A stretch of DNA of 18,607 nt from Methanobacteriota archaeon (GTDB lineage Archaea; Halobacteriota; Halobacteria; Halobacteriales; Halalkalicoccaceae): the NCBI GenBank assembly GCA_022561895.1, contig JADFQH010000010.1, positions 1-18,607 on the forward strand, written 5' to 3'. Shown piece by piece: positions 1 through 6,873 of this stretch; the first letter of the stretch is position 1, and the number at the start of each line of letters is the position of its first letter. The translations under genes and the position numbers were made by a program. The notes below the pieces were generated by a model. The model was not told the DNA's origin. It saw nothing but the letters and a program-made list of their open reading frames with translations, and did no database searches.

Positions 1-215
1 CACTTGAGCGGTATGGGTGGGGATGGCTCGGTTGGGCCCCTCACTGAAGAAGTGTTGACCCCCCCGGATGAGGGTAATTATTCTGGCCATCGCACTCGGT
101 TTGCTGCTGCGAACGCGATAGCTTGCATCGGCGGCCAGGCATCGACTTCTGCGCTCAACGGGTTTTTGGATAATCCTTCATGGGAGGTCAGGTTACTGGG
201 GGTCGTAGTCCTCCG
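1..215 (+). other. HEAT-repeat-like partial ORF at a chimeric left end
   Basis: The + frame is open from the left edge and codes a HEAT/PBS-lyase-like pattern: RFAAANAIACIGG, then LDNPSWEVRLLGVVVL, the paired helices with a conserved R and an AxxAL-type core seen in HEAT repeats. The resemblance stops near base 215. Beyond that the same frame merely runs antisense to nuoN. Composition here is less GC-rich than in the neighbouring genes. On the opposite strand, nuoN homology ends at the same place. I infer that foreign sequence has been joined to the nuo cluster, either as an assembly chimera or a true rearrangement. The HEAT assignment rests on pattern alone. Confidence 0.45.
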
Positions 216-354
216 ATGGCACCAACGAGTGGCTGGTGAGGCCAAGATTGATCGCATCGGCGAGGAACAACAGGAACGAGGTCACCGCAAGGATGACAAC
301 GGGTCCGAGTGCGATCCACGTCGAAGGCTGGGTAACAAGCGGTTGCATGCTCAT
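193..354 (-). pseudogene. nuoN: NADH dehydrogenase-like complex subunit N, truncated N-terminal fragment
   Basis: The start codon overlaps the nuoM stop by one base (TAATG), the place of nuoN in the archaeal J-K-L-M-N order. The 53-residue product begins with a short polar stretch and one membrane helix (about residues 13-34, WIALGPVVILAVTSFLLFLA), which fits the first helix of NuoN, a proton-translocating antiporter-like subunit normally near 500 residues. After about residue 45 (SHSLV) the sequence no longer looks like NuoN, and a TAA stop follows at 193-195. The gene is therefore cut by the join at about base 215 and cannot be functional as it stands. A complete copy probably exists in the true genome if the join is an assembly error. 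Confidence 0.7.
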
Positions 355-1886
355 TATGCACCACCTCCTAATTCGACAACCGGATCAACTGCGTCCTGAA
401 TCATGGTGAAGAAGATGTCGGGATCCACGCCGAGGAGAATGATGAGGCCGATCAGCACGAACAGCGGCACGACATCGTGCAGCGGCGCGCGCGTCACGTC
501 GTAATCGGTTTCTAATCTGAACTCTCCAAAGAGCGTGCGCTGCATCGCAAACAGCAGGTAGCCCGCGACGATCACAATGCCGAACATCGCGACCGCGGTG
601 AAGATCGGCGCGCCCGGCAGTACGGTGGATTGGAACGCACCGAGGAAGATCAGGAACTCACCGGCGAAGCCGGCCATCAGCGGCAGGCCCATGTAGCCAA
701 ACGCCGCCGCGATCAGGATCCCGACCGTGATCGGCATTCTGTCGGCGATCCCCGAGATGTCGCCGACCATCCTCGTGTGGGTAGCGTTGTAGATCACGCC
801 GACGGCCATGAACATCAGCCCCGAGATCAGGCCGTGGGCGACCATCTGGAACGTTGCGCCGCCGATGCCATATACTGTGAAGGCCACCAAGCCAAGAATG
901 ACGTAGCCCATCGAGGAGATCGAGGAGTACGCAACGATCCGTTTCAGATCCTGTTGGGCCAATGCGAGCATCGCGCCGTAGATCACACTAATGACGCCGA
1001 GTGCGGCGATGGGCACGGCGAGCGCGATGGCGACATCGTAGAGCATCGTGAAGTTGAACCTGAGCAGCGCGTAGGTTCCCATCTTCAGGAGCACACCCGC
1101 AAGTAAGACGGAAACAGGTGTAGGGGCCTCGACGTGGGCGTCAGGAAGCCACGTATGAACCGGGAAGATCGGGACCTTCACCGCGAAGCCGAAGAAGATG
1201 GCGATGAACGCGGCGAGCGCGAGCGTGTCAGGGCCGACGCCCGCAAAGCCACCGAGTTCGCCCGCGTGAAGCGCTTGGGTGATCTCGGGCATCCCAAAGG
1301 AAGCCACGGAGTCGCCCAGCCCAAAGACGAGCGCGATGAAACCGATGAACATCACCAGCGAGGCGACGTTCGTGTAGACGAAGAACTTGATCGCGGCGTA
1401 CTTCCGTCTGGGTCCGCCCCAGACTCCAATCAAGAGATACATCGGAATGAGGACGGCTTCCCAGAAGACGAACCAGACGAAGAAGTCTAGGGCAGTGAAG
1501 ACCCCTATGAGACTTGCCTCCATGAACAGGATCAGGCCGTAGAACTGCGAGATCCGCTCTTGAATGGGCGTCCACGCGCTCATGATCGCGAGCGGCACGA
1601 GTACTGTTGTGAGGACTAAGAGGGGGAAGCTCACCCCATCGAGACCGACGTGCCAGTTGATCGCGTACGGTTCGAGGGCGATCCACTGGGCTTGTGATTC
1701 GAAGGCAACGGTGCTGCCTTCGAGGAGAGCGTTCCCGCTCGCGTCGAAGCCGGTCCACAGGAAGAGGCTGCCCGCAAGCGGGAGCAGGCTCAGCGCGAAG
1801 GCGACCTGTGGTGCGTAGGCTTCCGGCGTGAGGAAGACAACGAGCGCTGCGACGAGCGTGACTGCGATGAGTGATTCGATCAACAT
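354..1886 (-). CDS. nuoM: NADH dehydrogenase-like complex I subunit M (proton-pumping)
   Basis: This is an antiporter-like (Mrp-related) membrane subunit of the complex I membrane arm. The 510-residue protein is almost all transmembrane helices. Visible family marks are Glu143 in the FWEAVLIPMYLLIG segment (counterpart of the essential Glu of NuoM), Lys237 in FAVKVPIFPVHTWLPDAHVE, APTPVSVLLAG (254-264), and Lys268 in LLKMGTY. The length is normal for NuoM. The ATG directly follows the nuoL stop with no gap, and its own stop overlaps the nuoN start, so it belongs to one polycistron. In haloarchaea this complex lacks the NADH-binding NuoEFG module and probably takes electrons from another donor; that is knowledge of the group, not seen here. 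Confidence 0.97.
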   Translation of the reverse strand: MLIESLIAVTLVAALVVFLTPEAYAPQVAFALSLLPLAGSLFLWTGFDASGNALLEGSTVAFESQAQWIALEPYAINWHVGLDGVSFPLLVLTTVLVPLAIMSAWTPIQERISQFYGLILFMEASLIGVFTALDFFVWFVFWEAVLIPMYLLIGVWGGPRRKYAAIKFFVYTNVASLVMFIGFIALVFGLGDSVASFGMPEITQALHAGELGGFAGVGPDTLALAAFIAIFFGFAVKVPIFPVHTWLPDAHVEAPTPVSVLLAGVLLKMGTYALLRFNFTMLYDVAIALAVPIAALGVISVIYGAMLALAQQDLKRIVAYSSISSMGYVILGLVAFTVYGIGGATFQMVAHGLISGLMFMAVGVIYNATHTRMVGDISGIADRMPITVGILIAAAFGYMGLPLMAGFAGEFLIFLGAFQSTVLPGAPIFTAVAMFGIVIVAGYLLFAMQRTLFGEFRLETDYDVTRAPLHDVVPLFVLIGLIILLGVDPDIFFTMIQDAVDPVVELGGGA

Positions 1887-3887
1887 TCAGAACCAGCCTC
1901 CGTAGATGCCGAAAGCCACAAGCAAAACGACCAACGAGATCGTGATCAGCGCCGCGTAGTTGGTGACGACGCCGGTTTGGAGCCTTCGGATTCGACCGCT
2001 TCCGAACAGGCTCACGCTTCCCGCGCCGTTGACGACGCCATCGACGACGCCCTGATCGAACGTATCGGCGGCGCGCGCCGTCCGCTGGGTCAGTCCCTCC
2101 GCGAGCCAGACCTGATACTCGTCCTGGTAGTAGTTCGCGACGAGGACGTCCTTTGCCCCGCCGAGTTTGTTCGTGTGTTCTTCGGGTTCGGGACCCCGAT
2201 AGAGGAACACGGCCGCGCCAGCGCCCGCGAGCGCAATGGCGAGCGCAACGACGGCGGGCAAGAGCGGACTCAGCTCCGCAGCTTCGAACCCGGCGAACTC
2301 AGCCGCGATTGCCGTATACGTCGTGTAGGCGGTTTCCTCGGGGCCGCTGTCGAGCCAGCTGCCCAGGAACTCGATGTCCGCGCCCGTGATCTCCGCAACT
2401 GGAACCATGTTGATGAATCCCGCGACCGTCGCGAGGATTCCGAGAACCACAAGTGGAATCTTCATGTTCCAGCCCAGCGGGACCGGGTGTTCTGCGTGAT
2501 CGCTTCGGGGCTCGCCGTGGAAGGTCAAGAGAACCATCCGGAAGGTGTAAAAGCCGGTGAAGAACACGGCCAAGAGCCCCATCGCGTACGCCGCGAGGAT
2601 GATCGGCTCGTTGAGGCCGACGATCAGCGCGTCATAGAGGATCTCGTCCTTGCTCCAGAAGCCCGAAAAGGGCAGAATGCCCGCGAGCGCGAGCGAGCCC
2701 GCGAGGAAGGTCCAGTAGGTGACGGGCATTTTGTCCTTCAGCCCGCCCATGTTCCACATGTTCTGTTCGTGGTGCATCGCGATGATGACCGCACCAGCAC
2801 CCAAGAACAAAAGTGCCTTGAAGAAGGCATGGGTCATCAGGTGGAACGTCGCGGCGACGTAGCCCGCGACGCCCAGCCCGAGCATCATATAGCCGTACTG
2901 GGAGATGGTCGAGTACGCGAGCACCTGCTTGATATCGTCTTTGACGACGCCCATCGTCGCGGCGAACAGCGCCGTAAAGCCGCCCGTGAAGGCGATAATT
3001 CCGAGTGCTGTGGGAGAAAGGGCGTAGAAGCCGAACATCCGGGCGACGAGGAAGACCCCGGCGGCAACCATCGTCGCGGCGTGGATCAGCGCCGAAACCG
3101 GAGTGGGGCCCTCCATCGCATCAGGTAACCAGGTATGCAACGGGAACTGGGCGGATTTGCCGATGACGCCACCCAGAACGAGAAGGCCAAGGATCGTAAC
3201 CCACGTTTCGGCGGGGAAGCCGAACATGGTTTCGCCGCCGACGATCGCTTCCTGTGCGAGCTGTGGGAACGACCCCTCGCCCGCGAACTGCGCGGTGCCG
3301 AAGGTCGCGAGGATTCCAACAGTCCCGATGAGGAAGAAGTAATCACCGAAGCGCGTGACCAAGAAGGCCTTTTTCGCGCCGCTCGGTGGGGCGTCCTCGC
3401 GGAACCAGAAGCCGATCAGGAGGAACGAACACAGTCCGACTAGCTCGAAGAACATAAACGCCATCAGCAGGTTGTCCGCGAGGACGAACGAGAGCATGCT
3501 GAAGGTAAACAGACCGAGACCGGCGTAATACCGGGGAAGCCCGGTCTGTCCGTCGTCGTTCATATACCCCATACTGAACATATGAACCAAAAAGGCGATC
3601 AGCGAGACGATGATGAGCATCATCGTCGAGAGCGGGTCGAGCAGGATTCCGAACGTGAGCGTAATTGCGCCGTCGCCGACGCCTGCAACCCACGTATACA
3701 GGGTTTCGTTGTAGATCTCGCCGCCCGCCACCCTGATAGTAGCCCAGATCGAGAGCAACAGCGAGCCGGCCGTCGCAATCATACCAACAAGAGCGCCCCC
3801 TTTGGGCAGGTATTTCCCGAACGCGAGTGCGATCACGAACGAGGCGAGCGGGAACAGTGCGATCAACGGTGCGTATTCGAATGCCAT
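1887..3887 (-). CDS. nuoL: NADH dehydrogenase-like complex I subunit L (distal proton pump)
   Basis: This is the terminal antiporter-like subunit of the complex I membrane arm. The 666-residue product has about 16 hydrophobic segments. Conserved residues include Glu148 in FMFFELVGLCSFLLIG, Lys244 in GKSAQFPLHTWLPDAMEGPT, and His269 in the SALIHAATMV segment. The C-terminal part, after a less conserved loop at about 515-545, holds an amphipathic region and a final helix (about 640-665), matching the lateral helix and anchoring helix of NuoL. The start ATG lies three bases beyond the nuoK stop and the stop abuts nuoM. No frame damage is visible. Confidence 0.97.
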   Translation of the reverse strand: MAFEYAPLIALFPLASFVIALAFGKYLPKGGALVGMIATAGSLLLSIWATIRVAGGEIYNETLYTWVAGVGDGAITLTFGILLDPLSTMMLIIVSLIAFLVHMFSMGYMNDDGQTGLPRYYAGLGLFTFSMLSFVLADNLLMAFMFFELVGLCSFLLIGFWFREDAPPSGAKKAFLVTRFGDYFFLIGTVGILATFGTAQFAGEGSFPQLAQEAIVGGETMFGFPAETWVTILGLLVLGGVIGKSAQFPLHTWLPDAMEGPTPVSALIHAATMVAAGVFLVARMFGFYALSPTALGIIAFTGGFTALFAATMGVVKDDIKQVLAYSTISQYGYMMLGLGVAGYVAATFHLMTHAFFKALLFLGAGAVIIAMHHEQNMWNMGGLKDKMPVTYWTFLAGSLALAGILPFSGFWSKDEILYDALIVGLNEPIILAAYAMGLLAVFFTGFYTFRMVLLTFHGEPRSDHAEHPVPLGWNMKIPLVVLGILATVAGFINMVPVAEITGADIEFLGSWLDSGPEETAYTTYTAIAAEFAGFEAAELSPLLPAVVALAIALAGAGAAVFLYRGPEPEEHTNKLGGAKDVLVANYYQDEYQVWLAEGLTQRTARAADTFDQGVVDGVVNGAGSVSLFGSGRIRRLQTGVVTNYAALITISLVVLLVAFGIYGGWF

Positions 3888-3890
3888 CTA

Positions 3891-4220
3891 TTACCACCTC
3901 ATCGTCGTCGCCTCTGTCACATCGACGCCACGGAAGTTGCGGTAGAGAACGAGGATGATCCCGATCCCGACCGCGACCTCGGCGGCGGCGAGCGCCATCA
4001 CGAACAGTGCAAAGGTCTGTCCGGTGAGATTGCCCCACAGCAGCGAGAAGGCGACGAAGTTGATGTTCGCTGCGTTGAGCATGAGTTCGACACTGATCAG
4101 AAACATCAGCGCGTTTTTGCGTGTGAGCACGCCGAACAGACCGATACAGAACACACCGGCAGAAAGGACGAGATACCACTCGACGGGAACGAGCAGCTGG
4201 GTAGGCATGAGGTCGAGCAT
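3891..4220 (-). CDS. nuoK: NADH dehydrogenase-like complex I subunit K
   Basis: This small membrane subunit forms part of the proton path next to NuoJ. The 109 residues form three helices. Glu45 (SVELMLNAANINFV) and Glu81 (ALAAAEVAVGIGI) correspond to the two membrane glutamates of NuoK that are essential for pumping. The first ATG overlaps the TAA of nuoJ2 by one base. An internal ATG four codons later (MPTQ) is also possible and would give 105 residues, closer to the family length. It lies three bases from nuoL in the same operon. Confidence 0.95.
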   Translation of the reverse strand: MLDLMPTQLLVPVEWYLVLSAGVFCIGLFGVLTRKNALMFLISVELMLNAANINFVAFSLLWGNLTGQTFALFVMALAAAEVAVGIGIILVLYRNFRGVDVTEATTMRW

Positions 4221-4558
4221 TACTCCTCACCCCCCTCGAACCCACCGCGGTCGGGGGTAAGCGACGCACTTTCCTGTTCTTCGCGGCGTGCGAGCATCAC
4301 CGAGCCGTCGAGGGCGGCGTCGAGAACGATCGCGATGGCGAAGAACGCCACAATAAACCCTTCCGCGGGGATCTCGCCCGCGTCGATGTTAAAGAGTGCA
4401 TAACCGATGTTCGCGGTGATGTTCGCGTCGGCCGGAAAGCCTTGGGCTGTGGGAAACGACGAGGTGATGAAGACGAACGCGAGAACGAAGAAGAGCGCGA
4501 TCGCTGCGATCCCCGGTGCGAGATGGCTGCCGATGCGGAACTCGGGTTTAGTCGGCAT
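4220..4558 (-). CDS. nuoJ2: NADH dehydrogenase-like complex I subunit J, C-terminal half (J2)
   Basis: Haloarchaea carry NuoJ as two adjacent genes. This 112-residue product supplies the second part: one helix near residues 13-31 (IAAIALFFVLAFVFITSSF), a loop containing NIGYALFN (the conserved region before the last NuoJ helix), and a helix with GFIVAFFAIAIVLDAALDG at about 67-85. The charged tail fits a cytoplasmic end. It overlaps nuoJ1 by 11 bases and nuoK by one base, so translational coupling is likely. Confidence 0.88.
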   Translation of the reverse strand: MPTKPEFRIGSHLAPGIAAIALFFVLAFVFITSSFPTAQGFPADANITANIGYALFNIDAGEIPAEGFIVAFFAIAIVLDAALDGSVMLARREEQESASLTPDRGGFEGGEE

Positions 4559-4856
4559 TGCTTGCCTCCGGATCGGTTGGTCCCGTCCCCTGTGCCCCCT
4601 GTTGTGCTTCGGTGGTCTCGTCGTGCGTCAGCATTACGGCGAACGTGATCAGGATGAGCACCCCGCCGACGTAGACGAGGATCTGCACCGCCGCGAGGAA
4701 CTCCGCCTGCAGCGTCACGTAGTGGATCGCAACGCTCAAAAGCGCCACTCCGAGCAGGAGCGAGGCGTGCCAGACGTCCCTAACGAGGACGACGCCGAGA
4801 CTGCTCGCGAGTGTCACCCCCGCAAACAGCACAAACGCCGCTGTCTCTAGTACCAT
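4548..4856 (-). CDS. nuoJ1: NADH dehydrogenase-like complex I subunit J, N-terminal half (J1)
   Basis: The 102-residue product has three helices and the segment FLAAVQILVYVGGVLILITFAVML (about 52-75), the most conserved NuoJ helix, with the Tyr-Val-Gly bulge involved in coupling. The frame could extend 31 codons further upstream, but those residues are polar and unlike NuoJ, so the ATG at 4856 is chosen. In most haloarchaea nuoI would lie directly upstream. Here there is 175 bases of spacer and then an oppositely oriented gene, so J1 appears to begin a separate transcription unit. I see no strong promoter for it. Confidence 0.9.
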   Translation of the reverse strand: MVLETAAFVLFAGVTLASSLGVVLVRDVWHASLLLGVALLSVAIHYVTLQAEFLAAVQILVYVGGVLILITFAVMLTHDETTEAQQGAQGTGPTDPEASNAD

Positions 4857-5031
4857 TAGTTCAACACTCAGTCGCACGCCCTTTGAACATTTCGAGATTG
4901 CCCCGGCGTCTGACGCCGACGGACCGTTCTTATCACGAGCGAAACTCAAAATCAGAAGTTACAACGAACGAGTCATCACCGAAAGCGACCGGGCCGAAAA
5001 CGCTATTCGACTATAGGCGACACTCGCAAGC
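4857..5031. other. Spacer between nuoJ1 and the divergent peptidase locus
   Basis: This 175-base stretch has no supportable gene. TATA-like elements CTATTC and ACTATA (5002-5015) lie 20-28 bases before the GTG at 5032 on the + strand. On the - strand only a weak AT-rich patch about 27 bases before nuoJ1 is visible. Confidence 0.5.
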
Positions 5032-5250
5032 GTGTTTCACCATTTTCGCCGGTTCGATCCCACTCTGTTCGGGTATCTCGGTTTTCTCTCGATGCCCGGC
5101 TACCTCTACGATCCGCTCTCACCCCTCCGGCTGTTCGCACTGCTATTTTTGTTCTGGCTGTGGCCCACAGTCCGAAATCTGTTTTCGAACGACGAAACCG
5201 AGCTATCCCGCTCGAACCAGACCGCATCACGAAGCACCGGTTCTGGGTGA
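5032..5250 (+). CDS. Small membrane ORF; probable N-terminal part of the M23 peptidase in another frame
   Basis: The 72-residue frame starts with GTG at 5032, about 26 bases after a TATA-like CTATTC. It codes PTLFGYLGFLSMPGY and then a hydrophobic helix FALLFLFWLWP (about residues 34-44), followed by a polar tail ending at a TGA at 5248. It overlaps the downstream peptidase frame by 91 bases in a different register. As I recall the family, haloarchaeal M23 proteins often carry this kind of membrane segment fused at the N-terminus. I therefore think this is either the first half of one frameshifted gene or a separate overlapping gene. Neither can be excluded from the sequence. Confidence 0.5.
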   Translation: MFHHFRRFDPTLFGYLGFLSMPGYLYDPLSPLRLFALLFLFWLWPTVRNLFSNDETELSRSNQTASRSTGSG

Positions 5251-5966
5251 GCAGCCTTCTCACTCTGTTCAATCCCTTCGTCCTCACTGCATCAATCGGT
5301 CAACTAGTCGGCCACCTCGTTATCTACGCCCGCTACCGGGACGGACTCCCCACGCCCGATAGCTACGAACCCGAAACCGTGTTCTCGCTGCCGTTTTTGA
5401 GTCGGTGGACCGCGATCAACGGTGGAAGTACCGGAGAAAATCCCCATTCGCGGGAGATCCTTACCCAGCGCTACGCCTCCGATTTCGTCGTTACCGAAGA
5501 CGGATCGAGTCATACCGGCGAAGGTGTTCGATTAGAGGAGTATCACTGCTTGGACGAACCGATCCTCGCGCCCGCGGACGGCGAGGTGGTCGCCGCCTCC
5601 AACGGCCGCCGCGACTGTCCGTATCTCGGAGGCTGGGTCGATCCGTTCCAGCGGGATATTCGAGGCAACTACGTGACGATCCAGCACAGTGAAAACGAGT
5701 ACAGCGTCCTCGCACATCTCCGGGAGGGCAGTCTCAATGTGGACGCGGGCGAGGAGGTCGAACGAGGACGGGTGATCGGCCGGTGTGGCAACTCGGGCAA
5801 CTCGACCGAGCCACACCTCCACTTTCACGTCCAAGATCGTCCGAACTTCCTCCTCGGAATGGGATTGCCGATCACGTTCCGGGAGTTCGCCATCGAATCG
5901 GCGAACAGCTCGGAAAACCGTGAGAAGGGATCGGTCGAGCGAAACGAGGCCGTCCGTTCAGTCTAA
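5160..5966 (+). CDS. M23-family metallopeptidase-like protein (lysostaphin fold)
   Basis: The 268-residue frame contains a hydrophobic stretch (about 31-56) and a peptidase M23 beta-barrel (about 100-228). Seen motifs are Asp108 in RYASDF, PILAPADGEVVA, GNYVTIQH, His186 in SVLAHL, GEEVERGRVIGRCGNSGNS, and HLHFH (219-223). M23 enzymes bind zinc through an HxxxD...HxH set. Here the first His is Arg104, so either His96 or another residue takes its place or the protein is not a classical peptidase. Haloarchaea lack peptidoglycan, so the substrate is unknown, perhaps a cell-envelope glycoprotein. The GTG start at 5160 is only the first available; the true gene may begin at 5032 in another frame. 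The stop overlaps the convergent dehydrogenase fragment by nine bases. Confidence 0.75.
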   Translation: MAHSPKSVFERRNRAIPLEPDRITKHRFWVSSLLTLFNPFVLTASIGQLVGHLVIYARYRDGLPTPDSYEPETVFSLPFLSRWTAINGGSTGENPHSREILTQRYASDFVVTEDGSSHTGEGVRLEEYHCLDEPILAPADGEVVAASNGRRDCPYLGGWVDPFQRDIRGNYVTIQHSENEYSVLAHLREGSLNVDAGEEVERGRVIGRCGNSGNSTEPHLHFHVQDRPNFLLGMGLPITFREFAIESANSSENREKGSVERNEAVRSV

Positions 5967-6027
5967 TACCTGATCGCCGATCGTGTTCCTGAGAATCTCG
6001 CTCATCTCCTCGTAGATCTCGTCATGT
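5957..6027 (-). pseudogene. C-terminal remnant of an acyl-CoA dehydrogenase paralogue
   Basis: Read on the - strand, this codes DEIYEEMSEILRNTIGDQ, then VLD and a stop, nearly the same as the C-terminus of the intact acyl-CoA dehydrogenase at 6874. The last 15 codons including the stop differ by only two third-position changes. The nine codons before them diverge sharply, and upstream of about 6027 no similarity remains. The remnant has no start and cannot make an enzyme. It and the 3' end of the intact gene are direct repeats that bracket the toxin-antitoxin pair. Confidence 0.8.
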
Positions 6028-6109
6028 CTGACAGCGTGACGCGCGGGCGATTAAAATCAGGGGTCACGACCGTACAGTGTATATCTCGAACGAACCGCGC
6101 AGAAACCGT

Positions 6110-6448
6110 TCAGGTTCTCGCCGGTATATACTCGTGTAGCCGTTCGATGACCGCTCCAACCAGCTCCGCGGAGAGCTGTCCCTGTCGCCGATCGAGCGTG
6201 TGTAGCTTGATCGTGGTGACGTACCACGGCGAAACGTAGGACTGCTTTCGAGACCCACCGACAGTCCACGCCTCATCAGGTACTCGGACACTCTCGGTGT
6301 GTTGTTGTGTAGTCAGCGCAACGGCGACACACTCTGTCTCGGCAAAGGGATGATCCGGCGTATTGAGGATCAACCACGGCCGGTACGCGGCGCTCGATTT
6401 GTATGGAGCGGGTCCCCACCAGACGTTGCCGCGCGAATGAGCGTTCAC
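6110..6448 (-). CDS. PemK/MazF-family toxin-like protein
   Basis: The family comprises SH3-like barrel ribonucleases that act as toxins of type II modules. The 112-residue product, read from a GTG, has the N-terminal RGNVWWGPAPYK block (7-17), RPWLIL (23-28), the strand VAVALTT (41-47), and SPWYVTTIK (73-81). The frame is open 16 codons further upstream, but the GTG at 6448 overlaps the antitoxin stop as GTGA, which is the classic coupled arrangement and places RG-VWW near the N-terminus as in the family. The antitoxin comes first. Toxicity and RNA cleavage are inferred from the family only; some haloarchaeal members may not be toxic. Confidence 0.8.
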   Translation of the reverse strand: MNAHSRGNVWWGPAPYKSSAAYRPWLILNTPDHPFAETECVAVALTTQQHTESVRVPDEAWTVGGSRKQSYVSPWYVTTIKLHTLDRRQGQLSAELVGAVIERLHEYIPART

Positions 6449-6816
6449 GGTTCGTCTGAATCCGTCGTGGATTCGCCATCGACCCCCGGTCCCCACTCAT
6501 CGGGGTCCTCGGGACCGAAGCGCTCGGTCACGGCCCGCGCGGCTTCCATCGCGGTCAGTGTCGTCGCGGCGTCTCTTTCGTTCGAAATCGCCCAGTACTC
6601 CCCGCGGTGTCTCACGAGTTCACGCTCTTCGAGCCGGGAAAGAACAACCCCGATACTCCCGCGAGCGATTCCCGTCTCTTCTCGGATCTCCTTCGGCGTG
6701 AACGCCTGCTCGGAGTGAGTTGCCAAGAAAGAGAGCACCCGATCGGCGTGAGTCTCGCCACCGCCATGGAGTTCGTTTTCGGGAGCGCCTTCGAACCGCT
6801 CGATGTCGATGGGCAT
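6445..6816 (-). CDS. MarR-like winged-helix protein, candidate antitoxin/autoregulator
   Basis: The 123-residue acidic protein has a winged-helix DNA-binding domain at about 24-80: THADRVLSFLATH, the FTPKEIREETGIARGSIGVVLSRLEER helix-turn-helix, and a wing, ELVRHRGEYWAI. The C-terminal 40 residues (ERFGPEDPDEWGPG onwards) are Asp/Glu-rich and probably disordered, as expected for a segment that neutralises a basic toxin. It is translationally coupled to the PemK-like gene by a 4-base GTGA overlap. Three stepped 10-base repeats lie just before its ATG, between a TATA-like box and the start, which suggests self-repression. A plain transcription factor is the alternative reading. Confidence 0.78.
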   Translation of the reverse strand: MPIDIERFEGAPENELHGGGETHADRVLSFLATHSEQAFTPKEIREETGIARGSIGVVLSRLEERELVRHRGEYWAISNERDAATTLTAMEAARAVTERFGPEDPDEWGPGVDGESTTDSDEP

Positions 6817-6847
6817 GTATAATCAGATGTAATCGGACGTAATAAGT
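6817..6847 (-). promoter_or_regulatory. Promoter with three 10-bp direct repeats, likely toxin-antitoxin operator
   Basis: On the - strand three consecutive units read TTACGTCCGA, TTACATCTGA and TTATACATG, spaced 10 bases apart and ending at the ATG. A TATA-like TTATTA is centred about 27 bases before the ATG. Repressor binding here would cover the start of a leaderless transcript. Confidence 0.55.
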
Positions 6848-6873
6848 GTAAACACGAGAGGAGCGAGTGTGAT

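Noticed and set aside
1977..3128. Long open frame (383 codons) on the + strand opposite nuoL
   Set aside because: Its product is Arg- and Glu-rich without any domain, and it is the antisense of a strongly conserved membrane protein in GC-rich DNA. Such frames are usual shadows.
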